From Paracrocinitomix sp039939375 (lineage in GTDB: Bacteria > Bacteroidota > Bacteroidia > Flavobacteriales_D > Crocinitomicaceae), in contig JBDVJO010000002.1 of assembly GCA_039939375.1 (NCBI GenBank), forward strand, positions 450,599 through 514,598: a DNA stretch of 64,000 nt, given 5' to 3'. The notes below the pieces were generated by a model that worked only from the letters and a program-made list of their open reading frames with translations, was not told the DNA's origin and did no database searches. The position numbers and the translations under genes were made by a program. Positions 7,710 to 17,134 of the stretch are shown piece by piece (the first letter of the stretch is position 1; every line of letters starts with the position of its first letter).

Positions 7710-9418
7710 TTTAAGGCCTCCAATTGCGCAGTGAGCATGGTTGAAATTTGCTGAATGTTTTGTGAAGAAAAATCAAATTCAACGCCTGCTGCTTGGTAGA
7801 TACTTTTAATGTCTTTTGTGTAGCCTAATGAAAGACCTGCTTTATACTTTTCTATGGCCTCTTTTTCATTTGATAGAGCATTATTCCATACTCCTAAGGC
7901 TCCGAGCTGAGAAAATCCATATTCGATATAGTAAAAAGGAACTTCAAACAAGTGCAATTGTTTGTGCCATGAGTAATCTCTGGCATCCTCATAGCCCGTC
8001 CAATCAGTTAATCCAGTACCGAATCGTTTTCCTAAATCCAACCATTTAGCTTTTCTTTCTTCTCTGGTGTGAGTGGGGTTTTCGTAAATCCAATGTTGGA
8101 AACCATCTATAGTTGCTACCCAAGGCAATACCATTAAGATAGACTCAAGGTGCTCTTTTTTAGCTCGGTTTAAATCATCTCCGGTTCCATAAAACTCTTC
8201 CCAATATTTCATGCTGATTAATTCCATAGACATGGATGCCAATTCTGCCACTTCAGAAGGAAAGCTTTTGTAAGCAGTTAATGCTAAATCTTTTGTTAAA
8301 AATGAATGAACGGCATGACCTCCTTCATGGATCATTGTGATGACATCTCTAGCAGAACCTGCGGCATTCATAAAAATAAACGGAATACCAATTTCATATA
8401 ATGGATAGTTGTACCCTCCAGGTGCTTTTCCTTTTTTAGATTCTAAATCTAAGTGCCCCATTTTTTTCATGGTTTCTAAACAATCAGAAAAATATGGATC
8501 TAATTTGTCAAATACCGAGATGGTTTTATTTAGTAATTCGTCTCCACCTTCAAATGGTTTAAGTGGTTCTTTGCCATTTGGATCAGCACTTGCATCATAA
8601 GGCTTGAATGCAGGAAAACCAAATTTATTTAATTTTTCTTGTTGGATTTTCTTATAAATAGGAACGATAAACTCCTCAATTGAGGCATGAAAATCAAGGC
8701 AATCTTGAACAGAATAATCGAAACGATTCATGGCCTTGAACTTGTAATCTCTGAAGTTTTTAAATCCAGCATTCTCAGCAATTTCTTGACGCAGTGCAAC
8801 AAGCTCGTCAAAAATTGCTTCTAGTTTATCATGGTCTTGTCTTTTGCGTTCAACTAAAAGCTCATATACTTCTTTTCTGATTGATCGATCTGGATCTTTC
8901 AAATATTTAGCTGCTTGCTGTGAAGTGATTTCCTCTCCCTTATAAGTAATCAATTGATCACCGATAATTTTACTGTATTCTTGCCCTAAAGTTTGTGACT
9001 TTGCTTGTAATGGAATGTTGTCTTCACAGAATAAATCCAATGAAGTTTGTACTTTCTTTAGATAAATCAAATCTGCTTCATCAGATAACTCATTTTTAAA
9101 AGGACTTTCAATTAATCTTTTATTCAACGCATTAGACGGTTCCGCCATTTTAGGATTGATCTCTGTTACAAAAGTTGTATAGCGTTTAGAGGCTTCTTCA
9201 TCAGCTGTGTTTATGGTCATTTTAATGTATCGCCATGCCATATCTTCTTCTAAAACAGCTTCTAATTCACTGTTTTTTAAAAGCCAATTTTTATAATCGC
9301 TTAGTGAGTTAATGGGCTCATTTAACAAAGCGTCAAAGTAGGGTTGAACGTCCTCCCACTTTTCGATATTTAAATCTTCAGCTACAAATATTCTTGGTTT
9401 ACGTGTAATTTCCATCAT
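7706..9418 (-). CDS. M3 family oligoendopeptidase (PepF-like)
   Basis: A 570-residue cytoplasmic zinc metallopeptidase. The signature MIHEGGHAVHSF near residues 360-370 gives HExxH zinc ligands and the catalytic Glu. The distal Glu helix follows (SEVAELASMSMELIS, third ligand). The N-terminal half (residues 1-190) is the helical PepF lobe. Length matches Bacteroidota M3 oligoendopeptidases (about 565-580). Such enzymes degrade short peptides released by larger proteases. There is no signal peptide. It shares a transcript with the downstream barstar-like gene. The terminator at 9431-9464 separates it from the upstream DUF5606 gene, so it probably has its own start within the 70-nt gap. Confidence 0.93.
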   Translation of the reverse strand: MMEITRKPRIFVAEDLNIEKWEDVQPYFDALLNEPINSLSDYKNWLLKNSELEAVLEEDMAWRYIKMTINTADEEASKRYTTFVTEINPKMAEPSNALNKRLIESPFKNELSDEADLIYLKKVQTSLDLFCEDNIPLQAKSQTLGQEYSKIIGDQLITYKGEEITSQQAAKYLKDPDRSIRKEVYELLVERKRQDHDKLEAIFDELVALRQEIAENAGFKNFRDYKFKAMNRFDYSVQDCLDFHASIEEFIVPIYKKIQQEKLNKFGFPAFKPYDASADPNGKEPLKPFEGGDELLNKTISVFDKLDPYFSDCLETMKKMGHLDLESKKGKAPGGYNYPLYEIGIPFIFMNAAGSARDVITMIHEGGHAVHSFLTKDLALTAYKSFPSEVAELASMSMELISMKYWEEFYGTGDDLNRAKKEHLESILMVLPWVATIDGFQHWIYENPTHTREERKAKWLDLGKRFGTGLTDWTGYEDARDYSWHKQLHLFEVPFYYIEYGFSQLGALGVWNNALSNEKEAIEKYKAGLSLGYTKDIKSIYQAAGVEFDFSSQNIQQISTMLTAQLEALK

Positions 9419-9430
9419 GTTTTAAAGATA

Positions 9431-9464
9431 TAAAAAACGCCCTTTATAAAAATATAAAGAGCGT
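9431..9464 (-). terminator. Terminator of the DUF5606 transcript
   Basis: On the minus strand ACGCTCTTTATA pairs with TATAAAGGGCGT around a TTTT loop, with one mismatch, followed by a T6 run. Confidence 0.8.
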
Positions 9465-9487
9465 CAGTTAAAAGTCAATTCTAAATC

Positions 9488-9949
9488 TTATTCTTCTTCT
9501 TCAGCAGCTTTCTTTGCTTTAGCTTTTGGCTTCGCTTTCTCTTTTTTCTCTTCTTTTTCTTCTTCTGCCTTAACTACTAATCCGTTTTCGCAAAGGATGT
9601 TATACCACTGATATAATTTTTTTAAATCTTGATCATATACGCGGTCTTCATCATAATCAGGTAAATAGGTCTGAATATGTTCTCTTAGTTTAGCCGGTGC
9701 CTCTTTGTGACTAATAGATGGTTTGTAACCTTCTTTTTCAGCTAATTTCGTGTATACATCAACTAAAGGAACATCTTCCTCGTAAGTATAGATGCAAATA
9801 TCTTCTAATGCTGAAATTTTATCAGATGCAAAAGCAGGGAATTTTTTTCCTGAGTCTAATGATTCAACAATAATGTTTTTTCTGCCTTGGGCAGCAACTT
9901 TAAACAATCCTGGTTTACCAGAAATGGCTATGATTCCTTTAATATTCAT
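9488..9949 (-). CDS. DUF5606 family protein
   Basis: A 153-residue protein matching the Bacteroidota-specific DUF5606 family: an N-terminal SH3-like region (MNIKGIIAISGKPGLFKV, then NIIVESLDSGKKFPAFASDK), a linker with YTYEEDVPLVDVYTKL, and a conserved helical C-terminal part (REHIQTYLPDYDEDRVYDQDL, then LYQWYNILCENGLV). The last 30 residues are a low-complexity Glu/Lys/Ala tail. It is cytoplasmic, with no catalytic motif and no known function. The tail suggests nucleic-acid or protein association, which is an inference. Confidence 0.88.
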   Translation of the reverse strand: MNIKGIIAISGKPGLFKVAAQGRKNIIVESLDSGKKFPAFASDKISALEDICIYTYEEDVPLVDVYTKLAEKEGYKPSISHKEAPAKLREHIQTYLPDYDEDRVYDQDLKKLYQWYNILCENGLVVKAEEEKEEKKEKAKPKAKAKKAAEEEE

Positions 9950-9977
9950 TCAAAAAAAATTTGAGTAAAAATAAGTA

Positions 9978-12536
9978 TTATTCTTTTATCAATTTAAAAG
10001 AATTGAAATTGTCAGCGTAATAAATAGTAATGAAATAAACACCTGCTCTAGCATCCTGTAAATCAACCTTTACAAAAAGATCAGACGAGTTTACTTCGGT
10101 GTAGTTGTAGACAACTTTTCCAGAAATATCAGTAACAATGAAGCTGATATCGTAAAAATCACTCTTAATTATGTTGAAATAATCCTTAAACGGATTCGGG
10201 AAAATAACGAATTCATTTTGGTTCAATTCATGAATTTGTGACAGCTCAACAAAGTAAGGGTCTGAAAGAAAAGAACATCCTTCTGGACCGAATACTTCAA
10301 CGGTATAAGATCCGGTAGTATCCGGATTACAGTATTGGGCATTTGAACTATCTATTGCAACACCATCTAAGTACCATTGCACTGAATCAGCTGGAGAGGT
10401 AATTAATCCGCCACCTATTTCATTGATTATTGGAAAAGTAGGGGGTGTACCTTTAATTACAACTATCGTGTCTGATTCAGATTCACATCCTTCGTCATTA
10501 GTCACTAAAACCGAAATGGTATCGGTATTATTAATTGAAATTGTAGAGGTAGTTTCTCCCGTATTCCAGTCATAAGTTTGGTATACATCCGTGGTAGAGA
10601 ATATTACCGGATCTTCACAGATCAAGGTATCCCCTAAAATGAATGTGTCAAAATTCGTTGTATTCAAAAGTCCAAAAGCATCAACTCTTCCGTAACCGTA
10701 ACCCATATTTGGTACTGCTCCTGTTTGGCTGTCTCCGCTTGCATTGTTCAGTAGGTCATCAATAAAATCTTGGTAGCTTGAATTTGGACATTTCTCTAAG
10801 TATAATGCAGCTATTCCTGCAATTACCGGAGAAGCCATTGAAGTTCCTCCATTTCGGACATGTTGTCCACCTTCTGCTAACATTGCCGGATTAGAGCCTT
10901 GCAGTGATGCCGATAACCACAACGGACAGGCAGCTAAAATCAAATCACCCGGAGCGGAAACATCTGGTTTAACGATCCCTTTTCTGTTCGGTCCTTTAGA
11001 TGAATTAATGCTTAATTCGCCAGGCGGGTATGCGCCAACATAGGGGTTAGAATTATAGTCTAAATACGTTTTTTGATTGGTGAAGTTTCCAACGGCAACA
11101 ACTTTTGGCGAACAAATCCATGAACTTACAATGGTAGTTAGCGAATCAGGCATATGATAGTGTGCAATTGCAGGGAAATCAACCGTTGTGGGCAGCCCAG
11201 TAGTTTTTAAATCAGAAGCCCCTAACCAGGCACCTGACCATAAATCATAATTCCCTGAGCCTGTTGTTTCAAATCCGTACAAGTAAGTTGTTGAATCTAT
11301 ATTTTGTAAAACTGCTTCTATGTGATAAACTCCGTTCACTTCTTCACAATAAAATTCAACCGGAGCTAAGACATCAGGTCCTACCTTAATCGTATCAAAA
11401 GTAGTAGTATTTAAAAGGGATTGTATAGAATAAAAAGCTGTTCTGTTTCTGAAATTATAGTTGGGTATTGGATTGTCTGCTCTAAATGCAAATTCAACAT
11501 TTTGAAAATCTAAGGTGTCTGACCAAATATCAAAGTAAACCGCTGGACTTCCAAAAGCAGAAGACGGATTGACGATTCCCCATGTAAAAGATGTATCTGC
11601 ATCCACTATACCTGAAGCGTGATATTTACCTTTATTTCCAGAGTTACCTGCCGCAGATACCACAATTCTTCCAGTTTTATCATCAAGAAGTGAGTCTATA
11701 ACATGGCTCGCAGGGTCAGTTCCATCATGTGATCCTAAATAGCCACCTACGCTCGTATTGACTACTGCAGGTTTACCTAAAGTATCTGCCATTGCGAAAA
11801 TAAAATCAACTCCATCTGCAACAGTCAATGTCCAATTCGGTAAATTAAAATTAGTTTCAACAATGATGATATCACTTTCAGGAGCTGCTCCTTTATTTGT
11901 TCCAGTTGCCAATCCATTTCCTGATCCAGCCCCAGAAACCGTGGTTCCGTGAGCATTATTATCTAAAGAAGTGCAGGTGCCTGCGTTAATATGAGTACTG
12001 TCCCACTGAACTCCGTATCCATATTTACCTGGCGTCAATTGTGGGTCGTTAGGTAACGAGTGATCCCAATAATAAAGGACTCTGGTTGAGCCATCCGCAT
12101 TTTTAAAATCTAAATGATTATAATCTATACCAGTATCTATGTATCCAATAATTACATCTTTACCAGTGAATCCTGAAATTAAAGGAGAATTGCCATCATG
12201 TACTGAATCAATGTTGGTCCAAACACGCATGGTATCGTTCAACACCTTTCCTTGTGCAGGCTCAAAATATATCTGTTCAATAACACCTTCAGAAAGTAAT
12301 TGAGAAACTGAGCTGGCATTCGCTCTTATAAAGTGCCAACCGTGATTACTATATTTGTAATGAAGATTTGATGTAGTCTTAATTTGATCTAAATCGCCTT
12401 TTACCGCGAAATCAATTGTTTGATCTGGATGTTCAGATTTAAACTTTCTAAACGAAATTCCTTCACCAACTGGCGCCTTCTGACAAAAAGCTGTAATGCT
12501 CAGCATCAAAAAAAGGGTAGAAAGGATGTTTTTCAT
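9978..12536 (-). CDS. S8 subtilisin-like serine protease with T9SS sorting domain
   Basis: An 852-residue secreted protease. Signal peptide 1-18 (LFLMLSITAFCQ) is followed by a short prodomain (about 20-110). The catalytic triad is Asp134 (IIGYIDTGIDYNHLDF), His196 (NNAHGTTVSGAGSG) and a Ser near 566 (NGGTSMASPVIAGIAALYL), so the enzyme looks intact. A large insertion between His and Ser is beta-rich. After about residue 620 come Ig-like segments (DTLICEDPVIFSTTDVYQTY, GCESESDTIVVI). The C-terminus (VIFPNPFKDYFNI to FNSFKLIKE) is a type A sorting domain directing export by the type IX system to the cell surface or medium. It is monocistronic. Confidence 0.95.
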   Translation of the reverse strand: MKNILSTLFLMLSITAFCQKAPVGEGISFRKFKSEHPDQTIDFAVKGDLDQIKTTSNLHYKYSNHGWHFIRANASSVSQLLSEGVIEQIYFEPAQGKVLNDTMRVWTNIDSVHDGNSPLISGFTGKDVIIGYIDTGIDYNHLDFKNADGSTRVLYYWDHSLPNDPQLTPGKYGYGVQWDSTHINAGTCTSLDNNAHGTTVSGAGSGNGLATGTNKGAAPESDIIIVETNFNLPNWTLTVADGVDFIFAMADTLGKPAVVNTSVGGYLGSHDGTDPASHVIDSLLDDKTGRIVVSAAGNSGNKGKYHASGIVDADTSFTWGIVNPSSAFGSPAVYFDIWSDTLDFQNVEFAFRADNPIPNYNFRNRTAFYSIQSLLNTTTFDTIKVGPDVLAPVEFYCEEVNGVYHIEAVLQNIDSTTYLYGFETTGSGNYDLWSGAWLGASDLKTTGLPTTVDFPAIAHYHMPDSLTTIVSSWICSPKVVAVGNFTNQKTYLDYNSNPYVGAYPPGELSINSSKGPNRKGIVKPDVSAPGDLILAACPLWLSASLQGSNPAMLAEGGQHVRNGGTSMASPVIAGIAALYLEKCPNSSYQDFIDDLLNNASGDSQTGAVPNMGYGYGRVDAFGLLNTTNFDTFILGDTLICEDPVIFSTTDVYQTYDWNTGETTSTISINNTDTISVLVTNDEGCESESDTIVVIKGTPPTFPIINEIGGGLITSPADSVQWYLDGVAIDSSNAQYCNPDTTGSYTVEVFGPEGCSFLSDPYFVELSQIHELNQNEFVIFPNPFKDYFNIIKSDFYDISFIVTDISGKVVYNYTEVNSSDLFVKVDLQDARAGVYFITIYYADNFNSFKLIKE

Positions 12537-12683
12537 TCAGTGGATTTTTCATAATGACGTATTCACATCATTAATGGTTTGTAAAACTAAGAATTATAAG
12601 GTGCTTTGCAAAATATGTATCTCATAATTAGATGTTTAAACATTTATTCATTATATTAGGTCAAACTAAAAAAGAAAAACTAT

Positions 12684-12920
12684 ATGTCTAAACCAAAAAT
12701 TGCACAAAAATCACCATTCGTAGTAGAAGTAGAACCTGGAGTACATGCTTGGTGTTCTTGTGGAGAAAGTACAAACCAGCCTTATTGTGATGGTTCGCAT
12801 AAAGGATCAGAGTTTGCACCAATCATTGAAAAAGTTGAAGAAAAGAAAACAGTTGCTTGGTGCGGATGCAAGAATTCTAGCACCGGAGCCTTTTGTGACG
12901 GCAGCCATACTAAATTGTAA
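12684..12920 (+). CDS. Double CDGSH iron-sulfur domain protein
   Basis: A 78-residue protein containing two CDGSH zinc-finger-type 2Fe-2S binding motifs: WCSCGESTNQPYCDGSHKG (about 23-41) and WCGCKNSSTGAFCDGSHTKL (about 57-76). Each supplies the three Cys and one His ligands of the mitoNEET type. Tandem CDGSH proteins of 75-80 residues are common in bacteria and are thought to act as small redox or cluster-transfer proteins in the cytoplasm. There is no signal peptide. A terminator follows directly. It stands alone between two protease genes with no evident functional link. Confidence 0.95.
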   Translation: MSKPKIAQKSPFVVEVEPGVHAWCSCGESTNQPYCDGSHKGSEFAPIIEKVEEKKTVAWCGCKNSSTGAFCDGSHTKL

Positions 12921-12939
12921 ATTTAATATTTTAAATATG

Positions 12940-12974
12940 AAAGTCCTGAAATCTACTGTTTTCAGGACTTTTTC
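12940..12974 (+). terminator. Terminator of the CDGSH gene
   Basis: AAAGTCCTGAAA (12940-12951) pairs with the TTTCAGGACTTT ending near 12971 around a 7-nt loop, followed by further T. Confidence 0.88.
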
Positions 12975-13099
12975 TGTTTTAAAGCATTACTTTATCATCA
13001 AATTCAATACGATTATCCATTTAATATTACCATTTATGAAGAACATGATGGGTGAATTGAAAAGTTTAAATACTTTTATAAAAAACTAAATTTTAACAA

Positions 13100-14737
13100 A
13101 TGGGAAGAATGAACAAATTAGTTCTTTTAGGTCTTGGTTTAGTTGCTATAAATGCAAACGCACAAGAATTAGACAAAGAAACTAAAGAAATTATCAACTG
13201 GTACAATACAGATAAGTATGGTATGCAGACAGATAAAGCTTACGCTAAATTATTAAAAGATAGAAAATCACAAGCCGTTGTTGTAGCTGTAATTGATTCA
13301 GGTGTTGACATTGAGCACGAAGATTTACAAGGATCAATTTGGGTAAATGAGGATGAAATTCCTGGTAACGGAATTGATGACGATAACAATGGATACATTG
13401 ATGATGTAAACGGATGGAGCTTTTTAGGAAACCCGGACGGTGAAAATATTGAGCATGAGCAGTTAGAAATGACGCGTTTATATGTGAGGTATAAAAAACA
13501 ATTTGAAGGTAAAACTGAGTCTGACATTGCGGATGCTGATAAAGCGGCATGGGCTGAGTACATGGATGTTAAAAAGCAGGTAGAGTCAGCAAGAGAGCAA
13601 GCTGAAAAAACCATTCCAATGGTTTCAATGATGCTTGAAAAAGCAAAAGCTGCTGATGCTAACTTGAAAAAGAAAATTGGTGAAGATTATACCAAAAAAG
13701 ACTTACAAAAATATCTAAAGAAAAATCCTGAAGACGAAGATGCAACAGCAATGATCGGAATCATGGCACAAGGATTAAGTGTTGCAACCCTAGAGAGATA
13801 TGCACCTTATTTCCAAGGTCAGTTAGATTATCATTACAACCTTGAAATGAATGCAAGAACAATTACTGGTGATAACCCGGCTGATTTTTCTGATACATCT
13901 TATGGATCATCTGACGTAGAAGGACCTGATGCTTTACACGGAACGCACTGTGCAGGAATTATTTGCGCTACAAGAGGAAACGGACTTGGTGGAGATGGTG
14001 TTGCTGATAATGTTAAAATCATGTCTTTAAGAGCTGTTCCGGATGGTGACGAAAGAGATAAGGATATTGCGTTAGCAATAAGATATGCTGTCGATAATGG
14101 AGCACAAATTTGCTCTATGAGTTACGGTAAAGGTTATTCTCCTTACAAAGAAGAAGTAATTGCCGCCATTAAATATGCTGAAGAGAATGGTGTATTATTA
14201 GTACATGCTGCTGGTAACTCAGGAATGGATATTGGTGAGAATGCTAATTTCCCTTCTCCTAAGTATCCTTCAATGAGTTCAGAATTTACAAACTGGATTG
14301 AAGTTGGTGCTTCAACTAGATATGGTAAATACGTTCCTGCTAAAAAGAATAAAGATGGATCTATTAAAAAACCAGGAACTGCTGGTTTAGCTGCATCTTT
14401 CTCTAATTACTCTAAAGAGCATGTAGATATTTATGCACCAGGATTAGAAATTTATTCAACTGTTCCTCAGTCTGAATATTATGTAACTCAAGGAACTTCT
14501 ATGGCTTGTCCAATGGTTTCAGGGTTAGCTGCATTGTTAAAATCATACTTCCCAGATTTAACAATGTTTGAAATCAGAGATATCATATTGAAATCAGTTA
14601 CAGATGTTTCTGAAATTGAGACTAGAATTCCAGGTGGAAAAGAAGTTGTGAAATTTGGTAACCTTTGCGAAACCGGAGGTATTGCAAATGTTTATGCGGC
14701 GGTTGAAATGGCCATTGCATTGGAAGCAAGCAAATAA
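13100..14737 (+). CDS. S8 subtilisin-like serine protease (no T9SS domain)
   Basis: A 545-residue secreted protease. The signal peptide ends at NANAQ; translation may begin at the ATG at 13109 (MNKLVLLGLGL), since the first three codons add nothing hydrophobic. The triad is Asp66 (VVAVIDSGVDIEHEDL), a His near 280 (LHGTHCAGIICATRG) and a Ser near 467 (GTSMACPMVSGLAALL). Between Asp and His is an unusual insertion of about 150 residues, charged and helical (EYMDVKKQVESAREQAEKTI), a known variant in Bacteroidota S8 peptidases as I recall. There is no prodomain of normal length and no sorting domain, so it is probably periplasmic. The following terminator makes it monocistronic. Confidence 0.93.
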   Translation: MGRMNKLVLLGLGLVAINANAQELDKETKEIINWYNTDKYGMQTDKAYAKLLKDRKSQAVVVAVIDSGVDIEHEDLQGSIWVNEDEIPGNGIDDDNNGYIDDVNGWSFLGNPDGENIEHEQLEMTRLYVRYKKQFEGKTESDIADADKAAWAEYMDVKKQVESAREQAEKTIPMVSMMLEKAKAADANLKKKIGEDYTKKDLQKYLKKNPEDEDATAMIGIMAQGLSVATLERYAPYFQGQLDYHYNLEMNARTITGDNPADFSDTSYGSSDVEGPDALHGTHCAGIICATRGNGLGGDGVADNVKIMSLRAVPDGDERDKDIALAIRYAVDNGAQICSMSYGKGYSPYKEEVIAAIKYAEENGVLLVHAAGNSGMDIGENANFPSPKYPSMSSEFTNWIEVGASTRYGKYVPAKKNKDGSIKKPGTAGLAASFSNYSKEHVDIYAPGLEIYSTVPQSEYYVTQGTSMACPMVSGLAALLKSYFPDLTMFEIRDIILKSVTDVSEIETRIPGGKEVVKFGNLCETGGIANVYAAVEMAIALEASK

Positions 14738-14756
14738 AATTAAACTATTAACGTTT

Positions 14757-14793
14757 AAATGCCATCCCGAAACTTCGGGGTGGCATTTTTTTT
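14757..14793 (+). terminator. Terminator of the second subtilase gene
   Basis: AAATGCCATCCCGA (14757-14770) pairs with TCGGGGTGGCATTT around an AACT loop, followed by a T8 run. Confidence 0.92.
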
Positions 14794-14810
14794 GTAGTAG
14801 ATTTACACCT

Positions 14811-15908
14811 ATGATTAAGTTATTTAAATTCACCGTTTTCGCAATTCTGGTCTTGCTAGGATTCAATAATTCAGCTTCAGCTCAAAACTTGGCTGCATTT
14901 ACTGATCAAAACAATCGCTTGTACAAGTTTGATGCTGGAAAAGTGACGCAGATTTACTATCAAATTACCCGAGAACTTCATATTGAAAATCAATACGTTT
15001 GCTTTGTAGACTCAAAAGGTGATATCTATGTCGATTTTTACGGAGAACAGACACTTGTTGCGCAGACATACAATAAAATTTACGATACCGATAACTTACT
15101 GGTAGTTCAAACAGCATCTGTGATTAGAGCGTTTGATCAAGGAGTGAAACATGTGCTAACCTCAAACGCAATGCAAATGGCAGTTGGAGATAGTATTGTA
15201 GTGTGGCAAGACGCTATTGGTGGTTACTTAAAGTACTACTATAAAGATCAAGTACATGATATTGCAATGGTGGTAGGAAACTATCCGTTAAGACCATCAG
15301 AAGTAGGTCAAAACGTATTTGTTTATAAAGATAACGCAGGGAATAATTCGGCAATTTGGCATGGGAAAATTTATGATTTAGTAAGCACAAACCGACCAGT
15401 AAATTTTGTGGCTGGACAAGATGTAGTGGCCTTTAATGATCCGCAAAGTGGAACTTTTGCCGCCTTTGATAATGGTTATGTAGTGGATGTTGATGCGCAA
15501 CACGCTCTTCAATACAAGTGCGGAGATAATTTCATTTACTACCAAGATGCAGCTCAAACACACAAAATTTTTAGAGAAGAAGAAACCATGGAGTTAGGTT
15601 TTGATTTGCAAAATATAAACGTAACAGATTCTATGGTGATTTTTGAAGATGTCGGCATAACCAAAATTTGGTATCAAATGGAGATTTATCAAATCTATAA
15701 CAACAAGGTGAAAGAATATCAGGCTGATAACGGAATTGTTGCCTACTATAACCAGTGGGGTGGTGTAAGTGCATTTGTGAGAGGAAAAGAAATTGAAATT
15801 ACTAGAACTAAAGTTCAGACGTTCGAATTACACGGAAATACCATTACAATGAGAATGGGACCTTCTTCATATTGGGTGTGGTGGAATGGTAAAATTTACG
15901 AATTTTAG
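14811..15908 (+). CDS. Secreted repetitive beta-strand protein of unknown function
   Basis: A 365-residue protein. The ATG at 14811 is chosen because it places a good signal peptide (FKFTVFAILVLLGFNNSASAQ) at the very start; the upstream extension of this frame crosses a terminator and the previous gene. The mature part is built of repeated strand pairs with similar wording (KYYYKDQVHDIAM, AIWHGKIYDLVST, AFDNGYVVDVDAQ, VWWNGKIYEF at the end), about one every 45-50 residues, suggesting a six- or seven-bladed propeller-like fold. There is no lipobox, T9SS tail or catalytic motif. Function unknown. Confidence 0.7.
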   Translation: MIKLFKFTVFAILVLLGFNNSASAQNLAAFTDQNNRLYKFDAGKVTQIYYQITRELHIENQYVCFVDSKGDIYVDFYGEQTLVAQTYNKIYDTDNLLVVQTASVIRAFDQGVKHVLTSNAMQMAVGDSIVVWQDAIGGYLKYYYKDQVHDIAMVVGNYPLRPSEVGQNVFVYKDNAGNNSAIWHGKIYDLVSTNRPVNFVAGQDVVAFNDPQSGTFAAFDNGYVVDVDAQHALQYKCGDNFIYYQDAAQTHKIFREEETMELGFDLQNINVTDSMVIFEDVGITKIWYQMEIYQIYNNKVKEYQADNGIVAYYNQWGGVSAFVRGKEIEITRTKVQTFELHGNTITMRMGPSSYWVWWNGKIYEF

Positions 15909-15910
15909 GG

Positions 15911-15918
15911 TATATTTG
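15911..15918 (+). promoter_or_regulatory. -7 element upstream of the DUF4494-pdxH genes
   Basis: TATATTTG is a perfect TAnnTTTG. The -33 region is poor. The start would be near 15924, 34 nt before the ATG. Confidence 0.5.
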
Positions 15919-15957
15919 TCTCCGCCTAATTTGGGCGATATTATTAAAATTTGACAA

Positions 15958-16482
15958 ATGAATAGTTGGTACACAGTTAAAGTAAAATTCACAAAAGAAT
16001 ATACAGACGGAACATTGAAAAGAGTTACTGAACCTTATTTGGTTAGCTCATTATCGTTCACAGAAGCAGAGGCAAGAATTTATAAAGAAGTAGGAGAGTA
16101 TGTAAGAGGTGAGTTTTTAGTGACCTCTATTGCAAAAACAGATTTCGCAGACATCTTTCAATATGATGATGCAGACAAATACTTCAAAGCAAAAGTTTCT
16201 TATGTTTCTGAAGATGCTGATTCAGGAAAAGAAAAGAAGGTCAATAATAATTATTTGATTTCAGCTAAAGACCTGAAAGAAGCTTACGAAAGAATTGAAG
16301 AAAGCTTAAAAGGATTGATGGTGACTTACGAGATTCCTGCAATTTCTCTGACTCAAATCGTAGATATTTTCCCTTATGATCCAGACGCATTGGCTGATTA
16401 TGAGCCGACAACAGGCGAAGAAGAAGGTGAAATTGACTCTCCAAACATTAACGTTGCCTTTTCTGGTGGCGAAGAAGAGTAA
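15958..16482 (+). CDS. DUF4494 family protein
   Basis: A 174-residue soluble protein of the Bacteroidota DUF4494 family. The N-terminal MNSWYTVKVKFTKEYTDGTL and the SFTEAEARIYKE segment recur in a second, weaker copy (KYFKAKVSYVSEDADSGKEK, then NYLISAKDLKEAYERI), so the protein looks like an internal duplication of an alpha/beta unit. The C-terminus is acidic. No active-site motif is seen. It is the first gene of a run with pdxH (6-nt gap) and a glycosyltransferase. Function unknown. Confidence 0.88.
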   Translation: MNSWYTVKVKFTKEYTDGTLKRVTEPYLVSSLSFTEAEARIYKEVGEYVRGEFLVTSIAKTDFADIFQYDDADKYFKAKVSYVSEDADSGKEKKVNNNYLISAKDLKEAYERIEESLKGLMVTYEIPAISLTQIVDIFPYDPDALADYEPTTGEEEGEIDSPNINVAFSGGEEE

Positions 16483-16488
16483 AAATTT

Positions 16489-17133
16489 ATGTCAGACCAT
16501 ATTGATAAAACAAGAAATGATCGGCACGACTTTGAGAAAGGCAGTTTGCAAGACTTTAAGTATGAAAATCCTTTGTTGTTCTTCAATGAATGGTATCAAG
16601 ATGCCCATGAAAAAAATGCTGCTGACCCACATGCAGTGGTGTTGAGTACAGTGGACAAAACTGGTCAACCTTCTTCTAGAATCGTGTATATGCGAGAATT
16701 GATTGAAGAAGGATTCATCATTTATACCAACTATTTAAGCAGAAAAGGAGCTGAAATTGGTGTCAATCAAAAAGTGGCTGGGTTATTTTATTGGGATGTT
16801 TTAGAGCGCCAGGTCAGAGTAGAAGGTGAAGCAGTAATGGTAGATGCTGAAATTTCTGACGCCTATTTTGCTAGTCGACCGAGATTAAGCCAGATAGGTG
16901 CTTGGGCCTCAGAGCAAAGTTCTGAAATAGAAGCACGTGCAAGCCTTGAAGAACGGGTCGCATTTTTTGAAAAGAAATTTCCGAATGAAGTTCCAAGGCC
17001 TCCGCATTGGGGAGGATATCTTATAGTTCCAACTTATTTTGAATTTTGGCAGGGTAGATTGGGTAGATTGCATGACAGATTATGCTATCAACTAGTTGAA
17101 GATAAGTGGAGAAAATTCAGAATTGCACCTTAA
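16489..17133 (+). CDS. pdxH: Pyridoxamine 5'-phosphate oxidase
   Basis: A 214-residue FMN-dependent oxidase that converts pyridoxamine or pyridoxine 5'-phosphate to pyridoxal 5'-phosphate, the last step of vitamin B6 cofactor synthesis and salvage. Length and motifs fit: ADPHAVVLSTVDKTGQPSSR and IVYMRELIEEGFIIYTNYLS for FMN binding, LFYWDVLERQVRVEGEA, SRPRLSQIGAWASEQSS (substrate and FMN phosphate contacts), PHWGGYLIVPTYFEFWQGR and the ending DRLCYQL...WRKFRIAP. It is cytoplasmic, 6 nt after the DUF4494 gene. Confidence 0.97.
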   Translation: MSDHIDKTRNDRHDFEKGSLQDFKYENPLLFFNEWYQDAHEKNAADPHAVVLSTVDKTGQPSSRIVYMRELIEEGFIIYTNYLSRKGAEIGVNQKVAGLFYWDVLERQVRVEGEAVMVDAEISDAYFASRPRLSQIGAWASEQSSEIEARASLEERVAFFEKKFPNEVPRPPHWGGYLIVPTYFEFWQGRLGRLHDRLCYQLVEDKWRKFRIAP

Positions 17134-17134
17134 G

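Noticed and set aside
12745..13089. 114-residue frame overlapping the CDGSH gene
   Set aside because: It is out of frame with the CDGSH motifs and crosses the terminator.
13240..13614. Two overlapping antisense frames in the second subtilase
   Set aside because: They mirror the helical insertion; composition is typical of shadow frames.
14655..14810. 52-residue N-terminal extension of the secreted 365-residue protein
   Set aside because: It runs through a strong terminator and the previous gene; the signal peptide fits the ATG at 14811.
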